Under the pieces are notes generated by a model. The model made no database searches. It saw only the letters and a program-made list of their open reading frames with translations, and was not told where the DNA came from. Shown one piece after another: positions 44,469-56,636 of a DNA stretch of 64,000 nucleotides. The position numbers and the translations under genes are program-made. Positions within the stretch are counted from its first letter, which is position 1. The number at the start of each line of letters is the position of its first letter. Source of the DNA: Ciborinia camelliae (Eukaryota > Ascomycota > Leotiomycetes > Helotiales > Sclerotiniaceae); assembly GCA_025890175.1 (NCBI GenBank), contig JANPYM010000002.1, positions 3,364,391-3,428,390 of the forward strand. The letters are read 5' to 3'.

Positions 44469-46041
44469 ATGGGATCTATAGCAAAGGAGGAACAACAATC
44501 GATAAAGATGGAAAAGCCAACCTTTTCGTCAAAAGCAAATACACTCGAATATGCTCAATCACTTGATGCCACAGATCATATGCGAAGATTCCGTGATCAA
44601 TTTATTATTCCATCAAAAGCCAACATCAAAGCAACAAAGTTGGCGAAACCAGGTTCGTTCGTTTGTTCCTGTGCCTCCTTCCTACATTTTTACCCCGCAG
44701 TCACATGATTTTAATGAAATGAATACAAATTGACCATTAATTAGGTCTTTCCGATGAATCTTCTATATATTTCTGTGGAAATAGTTTAGGTCTTCAGCCT
44801 AAATGCACGAAGGAGTATCTCCAGGCACATCTGGATACCTGGTCATCCATCGCTGTCCATGGCCATTTCCGAGATTTGGAAGATTCTCCTTTGACACAAT
44901 ATCAATCACTTGCCGAACATGCTTCCAAACAATCCGCACCAATTGTTGGAGCTAAGGCCTCTGAAGTGGCTACTATGGGTTCTTTGACTGTGAATTTACA
45001 TTTATTAATGGCTTCATTCTACACACCTACTCCCGAAAAGAACAAGATTATTATGGAATGGAAAGCCTTTCCTAGTGATTACTATACCATCGAATCACAA
45101 ATAAGAGGTCATGGTTATAATCCTGAAGAAGCCATGATAATGATTGGACCAGATGAAGGATCCTACGAAATCTCCACCGAGAAAATCCTCCGCACAATCG
45201 ATGAACATGCATCCACTACCGCCTTAGTCCTGTTACCCGGTATTCAATACTACACGGGACAACTTTTCGATATCAAGACTATTACCGCTTATGCACAATC
45301 CAAGGGACTACTTGTAGGATGGGATCTTGCACATGCGGCTGGAAATGTACCACTGCAACTTCATGACTGGAATGTGGATTTTGCCGTTTGGTGTACGTAT
45401 AAGTATATGAATGCTGGACCTGGAAGTATTGCGGGAGCATACGTACATGAGAGACACGGAGAAGTAGATTACAGTGAGGGGGAAGAGAAACCTAAGTATA
45501 GGCATAGATTGATGGGATGGTATGGAGGTGATCAAAGTTGTCGGTTCTTGATGAATAACAGTAAGTTGCCTTTCAAGCTTCCCAACAATAAATATTAACC
45601 AAGACCGCAGAATTCCGTCCTTCCCCCGGTGCTTCCGGCTATCAAGTCAGCAACCCTTCAGTCGTAGATCTTGCCTCTCTCTGTGCTGGTCTCTCCATAT
45701 TCAACCAAACCTCCATGCAAGAAATTAGTCAAAAAACAATCAAATTGACTGCCTACCTCGAACACCTCCTCCTCACTTCCAACGCCTCAAATACGTCCCC
45801 CGCATTCCGCATCATTACCCCATCGGATCCCTCAGCACGAGGAACCCAACTCAGCGTCTTATTAAAACCCGGACGCTTAGAAACTCTGTCGGATATGTTG
45901 GAAGAAGCGGGTATTGTAGTCGATAAGAGGAAACCGGATGTTATCCGTGTGGCACCCGTGCCATTATATAATACGTATGAGGATGTGTGGCGATTTGTAC
46001 AGATTTTTGATGCTGCTTTGGAGAAGTGTGAGGAGGCTTAG
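44469..46041 (+). CDS. BNA5: Kynureninase
   Basis: PLP enzyme that hydrolyses L-kynurenine to anthranilate plus alanine and 3-hydroxykynurenine to 3-hydroxyanthranilate, in de novo NAD synthesis and tryptophan breakdown. Three exons: 44469-44652, 44745-45560, 45611-46041; 476 aa. Start [20 protein letters not shown]. Family landmarks in order: [103 protein letters not shown]. The Schiff-base lysine is in [19 protein letters not shown], and [11 protein letters not shown] follows. Intron 2 joins MNNK to [17 protein letters not shown]. It is head to head with the dioxygenase gene. Confidence 0.96.
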
Positions 46042-46864
46042 TGGGGAAGTATTTGCAGGCGGACTCTCAAGTGTGTGGCATGAGATTGTATGTATAGGAT
46101 ACCTTGGGGAACTTTTCGTAGTACATATTTTGACGTATATATCCAAATTATTTTCAAATGTTCAATACCGAGGTATCAACTGAAACAATAGCCTGAAGTA
46201 AGTTTTGGGTGTTCAGTATAAATCTGGAAATTGAGTTGTTGCTCTCGTATGGTATCTGATGAGTATTGCAAAAAATACCCAGAGATTAGTGGGACTTTGA
46301 AATATGATTTGCATGTCATATCAGATCAATACTAAAAAAATACTACTCGCAAGGGATCTCAATGTTCTTTTACTTTTAAACTCCGTTTCCAATCATTCCC
46401 TAGCTCTCAAAAACGGGAGAAACCCAATGAACTAAACGATTGAACCATGCAATCAATATCAATGCTTTTGTCAGTTCAACAACATTCCAACATTCCAATT
46501 GTCATCCTATTGGTTCCCGAGCAGTAACTAAGCTTCATTTCTTGTCCCGACATAGTGGTTCACCCGCCATCTTATTACCCGGTCGTTACCGCTTTCCTTG
46601 TTTTATGGGCGCCTTCTTTCCCTTATAACTGGATAGCCCTATTATACCAAAAAAAACAACCCACAACTATGGGTAACAGCCACTAATAATGCCAACAAAA
46701 TGTCGCCGATCCATCGATACCAACAGTTAGGTGCCCAAGCGGAGCTGGAAGATTTCAGATAGCTAACATATTAACCATCTGCTTCTTTATCATGATTTAT
46801 GATTCCCTCCATTATTCTTTCAATTTTCCAAAGCTTTACTTTCTTTTACATATAATAAAAACAA
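46042..46864. other. Intergenic, no gene seen
   Basis: 3' flank of kynureninase and 5' flank of the hydrolase gene. Only unsupported short frames are present. Confidence 0.55.
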
Positions 46865-48205
46865 ATGGATCCCCCAGGCACAACAATCCGCTCCCATCAA
46901 CCCATCAGAACCCTCTACATCCCTATAGTCATTCTCCGTCTCGCTGTCCAAAGCCTCCTAAAATCCCTCCAATACATCCCCAAAACATCCCGTCCCAATC
47001 CCTACCTCACCCATCAGCAAGCCCTGCGCACAACTCTCCTCCGTTCTCTCCTCCATCACCTGCTCACTACCCGTCATCTCTCCTCTCCTCTTTCCCTCCT
47101 CCCAAGTTCCGAACACGAACGTTTTGTCCTCGTTCCTCCTTCTCATCGTCCAGGTCTCTATAGTCTAGGTTCATCATCCATTCTCGCTTCGAGACCTAAT
47201 ATCATAAAACCCGTGGCTATCGGTGGGACATTTTATCCCTCTCCTCCTCCACTTCCCTTACCTCTAGGTAGCACTATCGTATTACATTTTCACGGCGGTG
47301 CTTTTATATACGGGAGTGGGAGAACGAGAAGTTGCGGGGGAGCAGCAAAGATCTTGGGGAGACATTTGGGCAATTATACATTTTTTCCACAATATCGATT
47401 AGCTGGTGGAAAGGGGAAGAGAAGAGAAAAGGGATATTTTCCAGCAGCGTTACAAGATGCCGTTACTGCATATATATGGTTGATTGACGCAGTCGGATTT
47501 GAAGCCAGGAATATCTTGATATCGGGAGATGGAGCAGGTGGGAATATAGCTATCGGGTTGGTGAGATGGATAGGGGAAGCGGTGTGTGCTAGTGTGGAAG
47601 CGAGGGGTATTGCGGGGTTGGGAGTACCCACGGGGTGTGCGCTTTGGAGTCCGTGTGTTGATTTGGCGGGGTTGACAAGGAGAGAGATTGATGGGCATAG
47701 GAATTCAAGAACTGATTATTTGGATGGAGAGTTTATGGAATGGTCGGTTGCAGAATATCTTGGTCCATATTCGGCGGAAGATGGGTTGGGGAGCGAGGGA
47801 ACTTCGGCATCTTTGTACAGGAAGCGAGAGAAGTTAATCAAGAGTCCGTATCTTTCGCCGCTGAGACACCCGTTTAGGACAAATGCGGCTATATGGATGA
47901 TGGTAGGCAAAGGCGAAGTTTTATATGATCAGATAGTCGAATTTGCTGGGAAAATGGGAGGGGTTGAGGGGAACAAAGTTGGACTGTATGAAGTGGATAA
48001 TGCGCCGCATGATATTTTGTTGATGGGAGGATCGTTGGGGTGGGAAGAACAGGCAAATGAAGCGGCAAGGGAAGCGGGCGTTTGGATGAGGAAAAAGGGG
48101 TGGAAGGGAAGTGGAGGTTGGGAGGAAATGGGTGGTGTAGAAAGGAGGAGAAGAGCTAGAGAGGCGGAGGAAAGGGAGAGGAATGGCGGTGGAATTTTTG
48201 ATTGA
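46865..48205 (+). CDS. Alpha/beta-hydrolase-3 family protein with altered nucleophile
   Basis: Hormone-sensitive-lipase-like alpha/beta hydrolase, single exon, 446 aa. Start MDPPGTTIRSHQPIRTLYIP. The oxyanion-hole motif HFHGGAFIYGSG is intact, followed by FFPQYRLAGG. The nucleophile elbow reads ILISGDGAGGNIAIGL (codons at about 47516-47565), where the family has GDSAGG: the catalytic Ser position is Gly (codon GGA). The Asp region GKGEVLYDQ and the His region DNAPHDILLMG remain. The C-terminus is a basic, Arg/Glu-rich tail. With the serine lost, esterase activity by the usual mechanism is not expected. The frame is open over its whole length, so it is not an obvious pseudogene. A non-catalytic binding role is possible but is inference only. 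Confidence 0.85.
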   Translation: MDPPGTTIRSHQPIRTLYIPIVILRLAVQSLLKSLQYIPKTSRPNPYLTHQQALRTTLLRSLLHHLLTTRHLSSPLSLLPSSEHERFVLVPPSHRPGLYSLGSSSILASRPNIIKPVAIGGTFYPSPPPLPLPLGSTIVLHFHGGAFIYGSGRTRSCGGAAKILGRHLGNYTFFPQYRLAGGKGKRREKGYFPAALQDAVTAYIWLIDAVGFEARNILISGDGAGGNIAIGLVRWIGEAVCASVEARGIAGLGVPTGCALWSPCVDLAGLTRREIDGHRNSRTDYLDGEFMEWSVAEYLGPYSAEDGLGSEGTSASLYRKREKLIKSPYLSPLRHPFRTNAAIWMMVGKGEVLYDQIVEFAGKMGGVEGNKVGLYEVDNAPHDILLMGGSLGWEEQANEAAREAGVWMRKKGWKGSGGWEEMGGVERRRRAREAEERERNGGGIFD

Positions 48206-49236
48206 TAGATGGAGAATTTAATACCGGTCTAAGTTTTGAAATTGTTAACTTTAATCGCATATACGTTTTGCTTTAACACAGCTCGTATATGCCTTCCTTC
48301 ACATCTTGCTTTTGCGGACTAAAACTGTAGCCATATCGCCATTCCTTAGATAGAGCTTCTTATCAAGAATTCCATTCAATTATTGGTTATAAAGCGGAGT
48401 TGCACTCCAATGATTTTTGAATGTCTTATAGATTGAGACGGAGATTGCTTCAAATAAAGATGTAATAGGTACATAAGCTTACCCTTACCACAGGTTACGG
48501 CATAGCTGAATTTGAGGAGATCCTGAATCATAATGCTTGAACCACTTTTGGGAACACATTAGAGGAAATTTTGCTTCAACGATTGCATTGGCTTTAAGCT
48601 TCAGAGGAGTCAACTACGACGGGCATATAACTCGGCCATATACCGCAAATGTCTTCTTACGGCATCTTAGCATTCACCTCCTCTTCATTTCCATTCCTTT
48701 CATATTCCAAACTCATACGTTGCCCGACAGATTAGATCAAATATCGATTCAAAACCGCTCCATTATTTTTATATCATGTTCGACCGCGTCCTTTCCAAAA
48801 ATGCATATTGATGCTACGCGATTCTTCTTTTCACACGAATGACACATTTTCCTGCATAATACCCGCAAGCACTCGAGAAGCAGAAGTCATTTGTCTGATC
48901 ATATAGATAATAACAATTTTACTCACATCCAATCTCCCGGTTGCCTTCATGACGTGAAAGTGACTAACTCTCGTCGGAAAAATTGGCATTGATACTCATC
49001 ATTCTACTGGTTACTTCCTTCATGTAGCAACTCTTCGTCCAATCCAAGACTAAGCTATTTCATCTCCAAATATCATGCAGGAAGAAAAATCCATCATCAA
49101 AAAGGAGGAGCAACGATTCCGAATTCAGGTGATATGTATGTATGTACATTCCATCCAGCTGAAGACAATATAAATGAAACAGACCAACCAAAAAAAAAAA
49201 AGATCTGCGAATATCATATCCAAAGAATATGAGTAT
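48206..49236. other. Intergenic between convergent genes
   Basis: 3' flanks of the hydrolase and the rhamnogalacturonan hydrolase. A poly-A tract lies at about 49189-49201. No coding region is supported. Confidence 0.55.
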
Positions 49237-51005
49237 CTAACCCAAGAGAGCGCTGTAAGGAGCAATACCAGGGAAGTAAGATACGGGATGCGTTGGGATA
49301 GGGATACTTTTCGTAATACCCAAGCCTGCGGTGATTTCTCCCGGCATCGTCGTGTAGGCATATGAACTAGACGACAAGCGAGTTAGTCTGTGACATGAAG
49401 CCGGAGGAAGAGAAAGAAGAAAGAAGAAGAAAAAAACTTACGCAGTAGGAACCGAAGTCACAGTTCCAGTCGAAGTATACGTCGTATATGTCGAGCCGGT
49501 ATTTAAACACGGGCCACTTCCATAAGCATTATTGCACTTATACAACTCATACGTTCCCGCATCGGTCCAGATGTAGAAACTGGAGATCGTGAGCCCCGTG
49601 CAAGGGATCGCCGCAGGACATAATAATTGGATGGGAGCTCGCGTGGCGCCATTTGCGCAGGTTCCATGCCAGTGAGAAAATGTAAGATCGCTATATGTGA
49701 CTCCGCTGCCGGCAACAACTGATTGGCCTGACCACGCGGTATCGATGTCAAGGGTATAGGCATTACTGTGGCCCATGAAGTTGTTGAATGTGGCGCCGGA
49801 GAATGTACCAGAACCGCCGTTGGATTTAATCAACATCATCTGGTTGCAATTTTGAGAGTAAATGTGGTTATAATAGACGTTGGAGATTGCTTGGGTAAGT
49901 AAGTAAGTGTTAGTCACGGGATACAATCAAGGAGGAAGTGAAGTGAAAGCTTACCAGTGTTAGCACCGAGACTTCCGATGGCGGATCCACCGGACCAATT
50001 GCAATAAATACTCTCGACTAAGATATAGCTGGCAGGACTCTGCATAAAGTTAGACGGGTCTCAAGTAGTTGGAATGGCATCGATGCCATTCATACCTTGA
50101 CAGTAACACATTCATCTTTGTTGGTGACTTCAATATCGTGTGCCCAGATGTTGGTTCCCCAAATATCCACACCATCTAAACCACCCTCATTACCACCGCG
50201 AATGACTAAATTGTATAGTTCTCCATTGGTGCAAGTATCGAGTGTGAGATGGAAAGCAGGAGCTAGTAGAAAGTATTAGCTTGAAGGACCTAGTTAGACA
50301 TTATCGACCTAGGAAATACTTACAGTCAACCAAGACAATGTCATGTACGGAAAAGCTGGTGACCTGATAAAAACGCAAAATTCTTGGACCGTATGTTCCC
50401 GCTATAGAGATCATTAGTATTTGAAACTTGAATGATTCTATACAACAGGATACTGACCCGAGTGGAAGACATAACCATAACCCTGAATGGCACCCAGAGA
50501 GTTACCACTATAAAACTCGAAATCGGTTGTGTGCTCAATGAATATCATGTTCCCTCCAGCAGTTCTAACAAGAATAAATTTGTCAATGAATGTCAAGATG
50601 AGTTAATAAATGACGTGATTGCGTACCCAGTTCGATAGATTGTTCCTTCCAAGTTAATCGATACACCGGTTCCTCCAGTGAGGGTGACCCAAGTCCCGAG
50701 ACCATAGCTTCCGGAAGGAATATAGACTTCCAATTAGTTAGCCATGGAACACGTAAACTAAACATATATCACGTTAGCCTACCTTCACCTCCAGATATAC
50801 ATGCTGTCCAGGCTGCCAGGATAGCAGCGCCGTTATCGGTAGTAGCTGAAGCAACACCTCCGTAGTTGAGAATGTTACAGATTTTCTTCGCAGCTTTAGA
50901 AGCAGTGCTCGTGGTAGGGCCAACCGTGCCAGATAACTGTGCACATACAAGAGTTGGAAAAGCCAATAGAGAGGCCGCGATGCATGAAAGTACAGCAGAC
51001 TTCAT
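49237..51005 (-). CDS. GH28 rhamnogalacturonan hydrolase, secreted
   Basis: Extracellular pectin-degrading enzyme cutting the rhamnogalacturonan I backbone. Eight exons: 50783-51005, 50627-50726, 50458-50564, 50324-50401, 50096-50262, 49955-50039, 49442-49889, 49237-49366; 445 aa. Start [20 protein letters not shown], a clear signal peptide ending near VCAQL. The parallel beta-helix hallmarks are [49 protein letters not shown] and [15 protein letters not shown]. The last two carry catalytic-type aspartates in the arrangement of RG hydrolase rather than polygalacturonase (which has NTDGFD and RIK). AIGSLG and PCTGLTI also follow RG hydrolases. The seven introns are all 56-75 nt. Strong call on family, good on RG subfamily. 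Confidence 0.93.
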
Positions 51006-52173
51006 GTTGAAAATCTTTTGAAAAGGCAGGAAGAAATTGCAATGTACCGGAATGTTCATTAAGTCCTACTACCTAGCGATATATCATCTTTTAAGTACTC
51101 CAAATCAATAGGATCCATCGATTTCGGTGTATCTGATACCGTGTATGGAGACTCGTGAACGACTCTGTACAACCTCCTATCGTACGATTGAGGAGAGATG
51201 AGGTCTAGAAACTTTGATAGCACTTTCTATCTCTCATCCCCACCAATCATCAACAACTCGACGGAAACAAATTTCCTTGCCACTCCTGTAGCACTTCAAA
51301 ATATTGTTTTAGATCCAAAATAGGAACCGAGCAATGGGGACCTAATTCTCCCAAGGGGTATGAGACATAAAAGTACCGGCCCGATATGAAGGATTAATTC
51401 CGTAAAACTTCCACTTCACACGTTCCAATGATTAAACCTCCTTTACGAGGCATTGTAAACGAAAGGGGGGTCAATTGTGATTCTTACTTAAGAAGTCTAT
51501 ATTATCACACAGTATTGCAAAAAAGGGGAAATTCAACCGTCGATCCGTCATCCGCACTCTGATTGTAGGTGGATAAACTTGTGAATATTTCAGCCCCTCG
51601 TGTAAGCCATCAGGTCACAAGGTTTGCGAGAACAAACTCTAAATTTGGGGGAAAGGTTGGGGAAAATCCGGGGTAATGATAAAACATAAATTTCCGACCA
51701 CTCGCAGGTTACATGATGTACAAATTAGCTGCGCCAAGTACCCAACAAGCGGAGTTTATTGTTAATGCATCACTGATCGTGGTAAAACGTGGCTTGTACG
51801 GTTAAATTACACAGGCCATATGCGCTGTAACCAAACCCAACCGTAAATCATCGACGTCATACGAGATATTTTTCCATCCGAGTAAGCCCCTTCATCTGAA
51901 TCCTTGATATTTACCATACAGCAAGAAGGGCTAATTGTGTTATATTAATTGAATTTCAAACATACCGTTAAACCATAATTAGGTAAGTACAATCGTGTGC
52001 ATGAGGCTTGAGCAATGAACAGTGAGATATATCCAGGTAGCTCGCCCGATTACCAGAAACGACAGATGATTCTTGTGCAAACATAGGAGACATTATCCAA
52101 AAAGCGTGAGTCGCCGAAGTCGAAGTATGTTGTGCATAGCTAGTCAATTTTAGGCCTGACGCGTGACCATATT
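51006..52173. other. Intergenic, no gene seen
   Basis: 5' flank of the rhamnogalacturonan hydrolase and 3' flank of the next gene. No credible frames. Confidence 0.55.
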
Positions 52174-54437
52174 CTATGTCTGTCCCTCGTAACCTTGCCA
52201 AGTGGCCAATAAATCATGATTTCTTTTGCGCTTTGAAGGTGAAGAAGTAGGACGCGGTGGCGCCAAAATGACTTTTTCCGGGGCACAAATTCTCCAGTCT
52301 CTGCCTGGAGCCTTGTACCTCACTCTAGAACATGTGGTCATTAGGATGTCTCCTTCAATGACAACAATATCGGGACGCAGCTGAGAGTCCTCGAGTATAT
52401 GTAACTTCGAGTCGAATTTTGTTCCAGGGGCCGCCAATATGCTTTCAAAGCACCCTTTGTATGATTTGATGATCGTGTGCAGCTCATTGCTCATTTTTGC
52501 CATGCATCGGTGGAGGTCGGCTACACGATTATTGGCACCAATCAATGGCTGCATAATCATGTTCATTTTTTCAGCCAGTGCTATACACCTGGATTTTAAT
52601 TTTTCCTCGAATCCATTCGTCTCTGATATCTGTCGAAGATGTTCTTGTAGAAAGGTATGAGCAACCGGCTCGGAAAACCCTGCCAATCAGTTATCAATAT
52701 GGTGCTATGAGGTTAGATGACGGGTTGTCTTACAAAATAAAGCCGTCTTTCGCAACATTGTAGTATCGCCAAAGATAGAGTCTTCCTGGAAGGTAGCGGC
52801 ACAAATAATATGTGCAAGTATTCCCTTCACAAAGTCGAAATTATTCAAATGCTTTGTTAACTCTGGACAATCAAGCTTTCTCTTGATTAGCACACCGTTT
52901 GGAACATCTAGTGCATCACGGATGCTAGCCATCGGTCCATTAGAAATCGAAACCAGCACAATCTCATCTTCAATACATGGGAGTTCCCAGAAAACGTCAA
53001 CTTTCGATAACGGGGCCATAAAACTGCCTCTTGCCAGTTCTGTGTATTGCATCATCAACGTCTGAGGGAATGCCAATGGACTGGCTATTTGGTCGTCGCT
53101 GAGATTATCATTCCCGAGCCTCGAACGAATTGTGTAATTTGTGTTCAAAGAATTGACCTCCTGAGTAGAAGGTTCTGGAAAAGGTAAAGATTCTGTCCCT
53201 CTACTAATATCTGACTTACACGAGCAGCTATTTTTAAAACAGCTGTTGCAGATCTGTTGACTTTCAGAACCTCGTGTTTTAAGCCCATCAAAATCTGATA
53301 TCGACGAAGCCAATATGTTGACAGAGCTTGCGCGGCTTTGCTTCGTGTTACCAACAGATGGAGATCCAATGGGATTGTTCCCGAATTCAATCGAATCCAG
53401 GCCCGGAGGTATGAGAGCCTCAGAGAATCCGTTTTCAACAGTTAGGCTCAGGTTGACGGTTTTGTTGTAATTCCAAGTGCAATTCTTTAGGAAGATACAT
53501 TTGCTATTGGTATCTTGACATGATTTACATGGTTCATTGACGCTCTCTTGACGGCAGGAATTTGATTTTCGCTCGCACTGTGAGCACCGGCGTGGTACCA
53601 AATGAGAAAACTTTGATTTGATTCTACCCTGAGTATTAAAATAGGATGGCATGAACTTGCCGCGTTGATTTCTCGGCAAAGTGAATGCGGTCGCAATCTG
53701 CTCTTTTATGGGTATGGTGGTCGTCGAATTTGAGGATGGGTTTTGCATTTGTTTTGGCACCGTGGTTGAAGTTGAAGGAGGCGAAAAGTCGATAGTACTT
53801 GATCGGGCATCACTCGCATTATCTAAAGAGGCAGGCCCATCAATAAATTTGTCGTCAATATGGATTGAATCATAAGCAGTAGCAGCTGCTGAGTTATTCC
53901 GATCGCCAGAGTTGCAAGAAAGTGTTACATGGGATCTACTTCGATTTGTTGCGTTTCGGTTGGATGCTCTTTGATTGGGTGGCGTTTGCTTCGACGAATT
54001 TGACCTCGAATTAGCTTTTTTCTTTGGGGTTTCAAAGGAAGATTGGCCGTTGGCATCTTGGCATGGTTTGCATGATCCATTGGTGCCCTCTCGCTCGCAG
54101 ACTTTGCACCGCCGTGGACGCAAATGACGAAAAGCCGGTTTGAGAGAACCTCCGGTAGCACGCTCACTAGACGGCATCGTCAAAAATTTTCCAAGCTCCT
54201 CAGTTGTGGTCTTTTTTGTGGGTCGTTTGATCGGATCTATGCCTTTTGTAAGCATTATACATGGTAGATCAAAGTTGAAGGGGTAAAAGTCTTACTACTG
54301 TAAATTATTTCATTCGATGAATCCTTCATTGGTGCGGGGAGCACTTCAGAGACACTGGTAATGACTGTCGCTGTTGAGCTCGCAGTGCTTGGGGCCTTGT
54401 CGTGGCAAGAACTTGAACCAATGACTACCATTTCCAT
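52174..54437 (-). CDS. Hypothetical protein with two Zn2Cys6-like motifs
   Basis: Not recognised as a known family as a whole. Three exons: 54296-54437, 52734-54242, 52174-52679; 718 aa. The first exon (MEMVVIGSSSCHDKAPSTAS) is plausible, but an ATG at 54255 just inside the second frame is an alternative start. Two related cysteine blocks follow RPRRC or VPRRC. The first is CKVCEREGTNGSCKPCQ, which lacks the third and last cysteines of a binuclear cluster. The second has C-x2-C-x6-C-x8-C-x2-C-x6-C (CSQCERKSNSC onward), exactly the Zn2Cys6 spacing. A later CNSCFKNSCSCK is a third Cys-rich patch. Most of the rest is Ser/Asn-rich and disordered; the C-terminus has a helical region (EEKLKSRCIALAEKMNMIM) and ends in a basic KRKRNHD. 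A transcription-factor-like DNA-binding role is inferred only. Head to head with the Hsp70-like gene. Confidence 0.65.
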
Positions 54438-54842
54438 ATTGCTATTGCGTCTGTGGATGATATTTCCTATTTGTTAGAATTCAGATAAACAACCACGTCT
54501 TGCTATCGAGAGAATCGATTGTTTCGACGGATGAAGATTTGTCTTAGAGAAAACGGAAAACTGCAGAAATATACTAGTAGGGCCTATGGCGGAATCCCGT
54601 TGTAGCAACATGCATCAAGATGCCAAGCGGAAAATATGGAGAACAGAAAATTGGTAAGCTCTTTCCATCACTTATTATTCAAAACGATACCACTTCTCAA
54701 ACTTTGACCTTGCTGCAATACATTAACTACAAGACAGCTCGATTGAACCTATAAGAGAACCCTCGAACTAACAAATCCACATTATAACTATTATTGAAAT
54801 CTTCATTTCCGTTTAATATCAGCTTCTCCCCATGGAAACAAA
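54438..54842. promoter_or_regulatory. Shared intergenic region of a divergent gene pair
   Basis: The Zn2Cys6-like and Hsp70-like genes are transcribed away from each other across 405 bp, so both promoters fall here. No specific sites are recognised. Confidence 0.45.
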
Positions 54843-55824
54843 ATGTATGCTAGAAGATCGGTAAATAATGCCAGTATGCCATCGATTTCGAAGGGAAAGC
54901 TAGTCATCTGTATAGACACAGGAACGACGAGTGCTGCACTTGCTTATGCCGCTGTGATCGGTACCCGTGGCCGTTTACCATTATCGACCACGAGTAACCG
55001 AGAGCCTGAGCCTGAGGTGTTTGCCGACTGGGAGGCTTCCTGCGGCAATGGAGATCAGTATCCCTTGACTGCATTATACTATGATAAAGATCAACGAGAC
55101 GTCTTACCAACAACCGGCCATAAGTTGAGTCTAGTTCTGGAAAAACCCACCTCCTTCGATACAGAGCGATATTTTCGTTTGTGGAAAATTCTTTTTCACG
55201 ACTCAAGGGACCCGACAACAAACTCCAGATGGGCGGCTAATCAGTATGCACGGAAATGAGATTCAGAAACTTGAGAAGTCTGAAGATATTCTATGGAATC
55301 CAAGGACTGGCGGTGTTGACATGGAAAGATTGGAATATAAGACATTTGACGGTGAACAGACACCAACCCCTAAAATACAATACGCAACACATGTCCAAAT
55401 GGCAGACGTGAATTGCAAAGATTGCATCAAGGTATTTTCTGGTGATGGAAAAGATCAGAAGTCCTGCGGTCATCTTAAGGTCGAATCAATTACGGACGTC
55501 CAGCAAATCTCGGCGAATTTGTCTCGAAGCTTCGGTTTCCCAGAGCCAAAGCAAATACAGAGAAAATCGAAGCGCCCCATGGATAGCCGTCATAATAGAG
55601 AACAAGACGAAGACTTTGAACGACCTCGAAAGATCGCAACTCGTTCCACCACCAGTTCTTCAAATCTCCCTGAGGTCTCTGCAGCAAGCATTTCTGGGAT
55701 GAATCGCCAGAATGAAGCCGCCTCTCCACTGCCAATACTCGTGACAGATATCGAAGAGTCGGAGATTAAATTCCAGGATGATGATGGTGATCTCTATGGA
55801 GCGTCTTCTCCAAGACGGCTTTGA
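54843..55824 (+). CDS. Truncated Hsp70-like ATPase N-terminus with unrelated tail
   Basis: Residues 19-33 read LVICIDTGTTSAALAYA, the phosphate-1 loop of Hsp70/actin-fold ATPases (GIDxGTT). The next ~100 residues resemble the start of fungal Hsp70-like proteins (FDTERYFRLWKILFHDSRD). The rest of the ~500-residue ATPase domain is missing. Two reading frames meet near 55244. A 61-nt intron, 55244-55304 (GTATGC donor, CCAAG acceptor), joins ANQ to TGGVDMERLEYKTFDG in phase and gives 306 aa (exons 54843-55243, 55305-55824). The AAG acceptor is weak, so a frameshift in a relic is the alternative. The tail has CKDCIKVFSGDGKDQKSCGH and a basic KRPMDSRHN stretch of no known family. It is either a domesticated fragment or a decaying gene. 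Confidence 0.5.
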
Positions 55825-56448
55825 TTTAGGTTGGAACAATTGCCACAACACTCGTTCAGCTTGTATAAATTTTGTATTATTGGTTGGAAGTTGGTTTTTT
55901 TTGTACTAAAACGATACCCCCAAGGCATTGGATCGGCGTTGGCAATTGATTTTGTGTACATTAGAGGGATACCCCAAGGCATTGAATCGGTGTAAAGGAT
56001 TTTAGATTAGACATACCGGTAGAATAAATGGATGGATTCCAACTCGTGGCAATTTTGATTTTCGAGCATCAATTCATCTTCTTGTTGACCACTTGTTCGT
56101 AAATGTACGTTCTGGCATCGTGGGTATGTGCGAATTAATTGTAAGGCCATTCATTTATTGCCTCGGTTTTCGTGAAGATTCAATAATCTTGAAGGTCGAC
56201 AATCCAATAGCAGGCTTGGGTTGAGAGTTCAATTATTTGAATAATGGATACTCATATTCAACTCAACCTCAACCTCAACCGTATTGGAGGTGGGGAGGTT
56301 TGTCTTTCGTACCCGATAGCATTAATCTGGAGAATTTTTATAGAATGTACTTCCTTTCGGACCAAATAAATATATGAATGAAGCAAACCTAGGTAATACT
56401 TGGATGTTGGTATTACCTGGTACATGTGTGAATTCGAACAAAACAAAT

Positions 56449-56513
56449 GAAGTTGTTGAAGTTGTTGAAGTTGTGGAAGTTGTATTAAGGTTAAGGTTAA
56501 GGTGAAGGTGGCT
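56449..56513. repeat. Simple-sequence patch: GTTGAA and TTAAGG units
   Basis: Repeated GAAGTTGTT units are followed by GGTTAAGGTTAAGGT and GAAGGTGG. The TTAAGG part is only two or three units and is not the fungal telomere TTAGGG. Confidence 0.75.
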
Positions 56514-56636
56514 AAGGAATGGAAGGTTATTACAAATCAGATGATAACCTTGGCCTTGATTACCTAGGTTATCAAGGTAGGCCCCGGAGCATGACATTTT
56601 TAGTCACCACCTCCCCGCCCTAAGCTGGTAGGTGGG

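Noticed and set aside
56449..56513. Telomere-like repeat
   Set aside because: The unit is TTAAGG with only two or three copies, not TTAGGG arrays.
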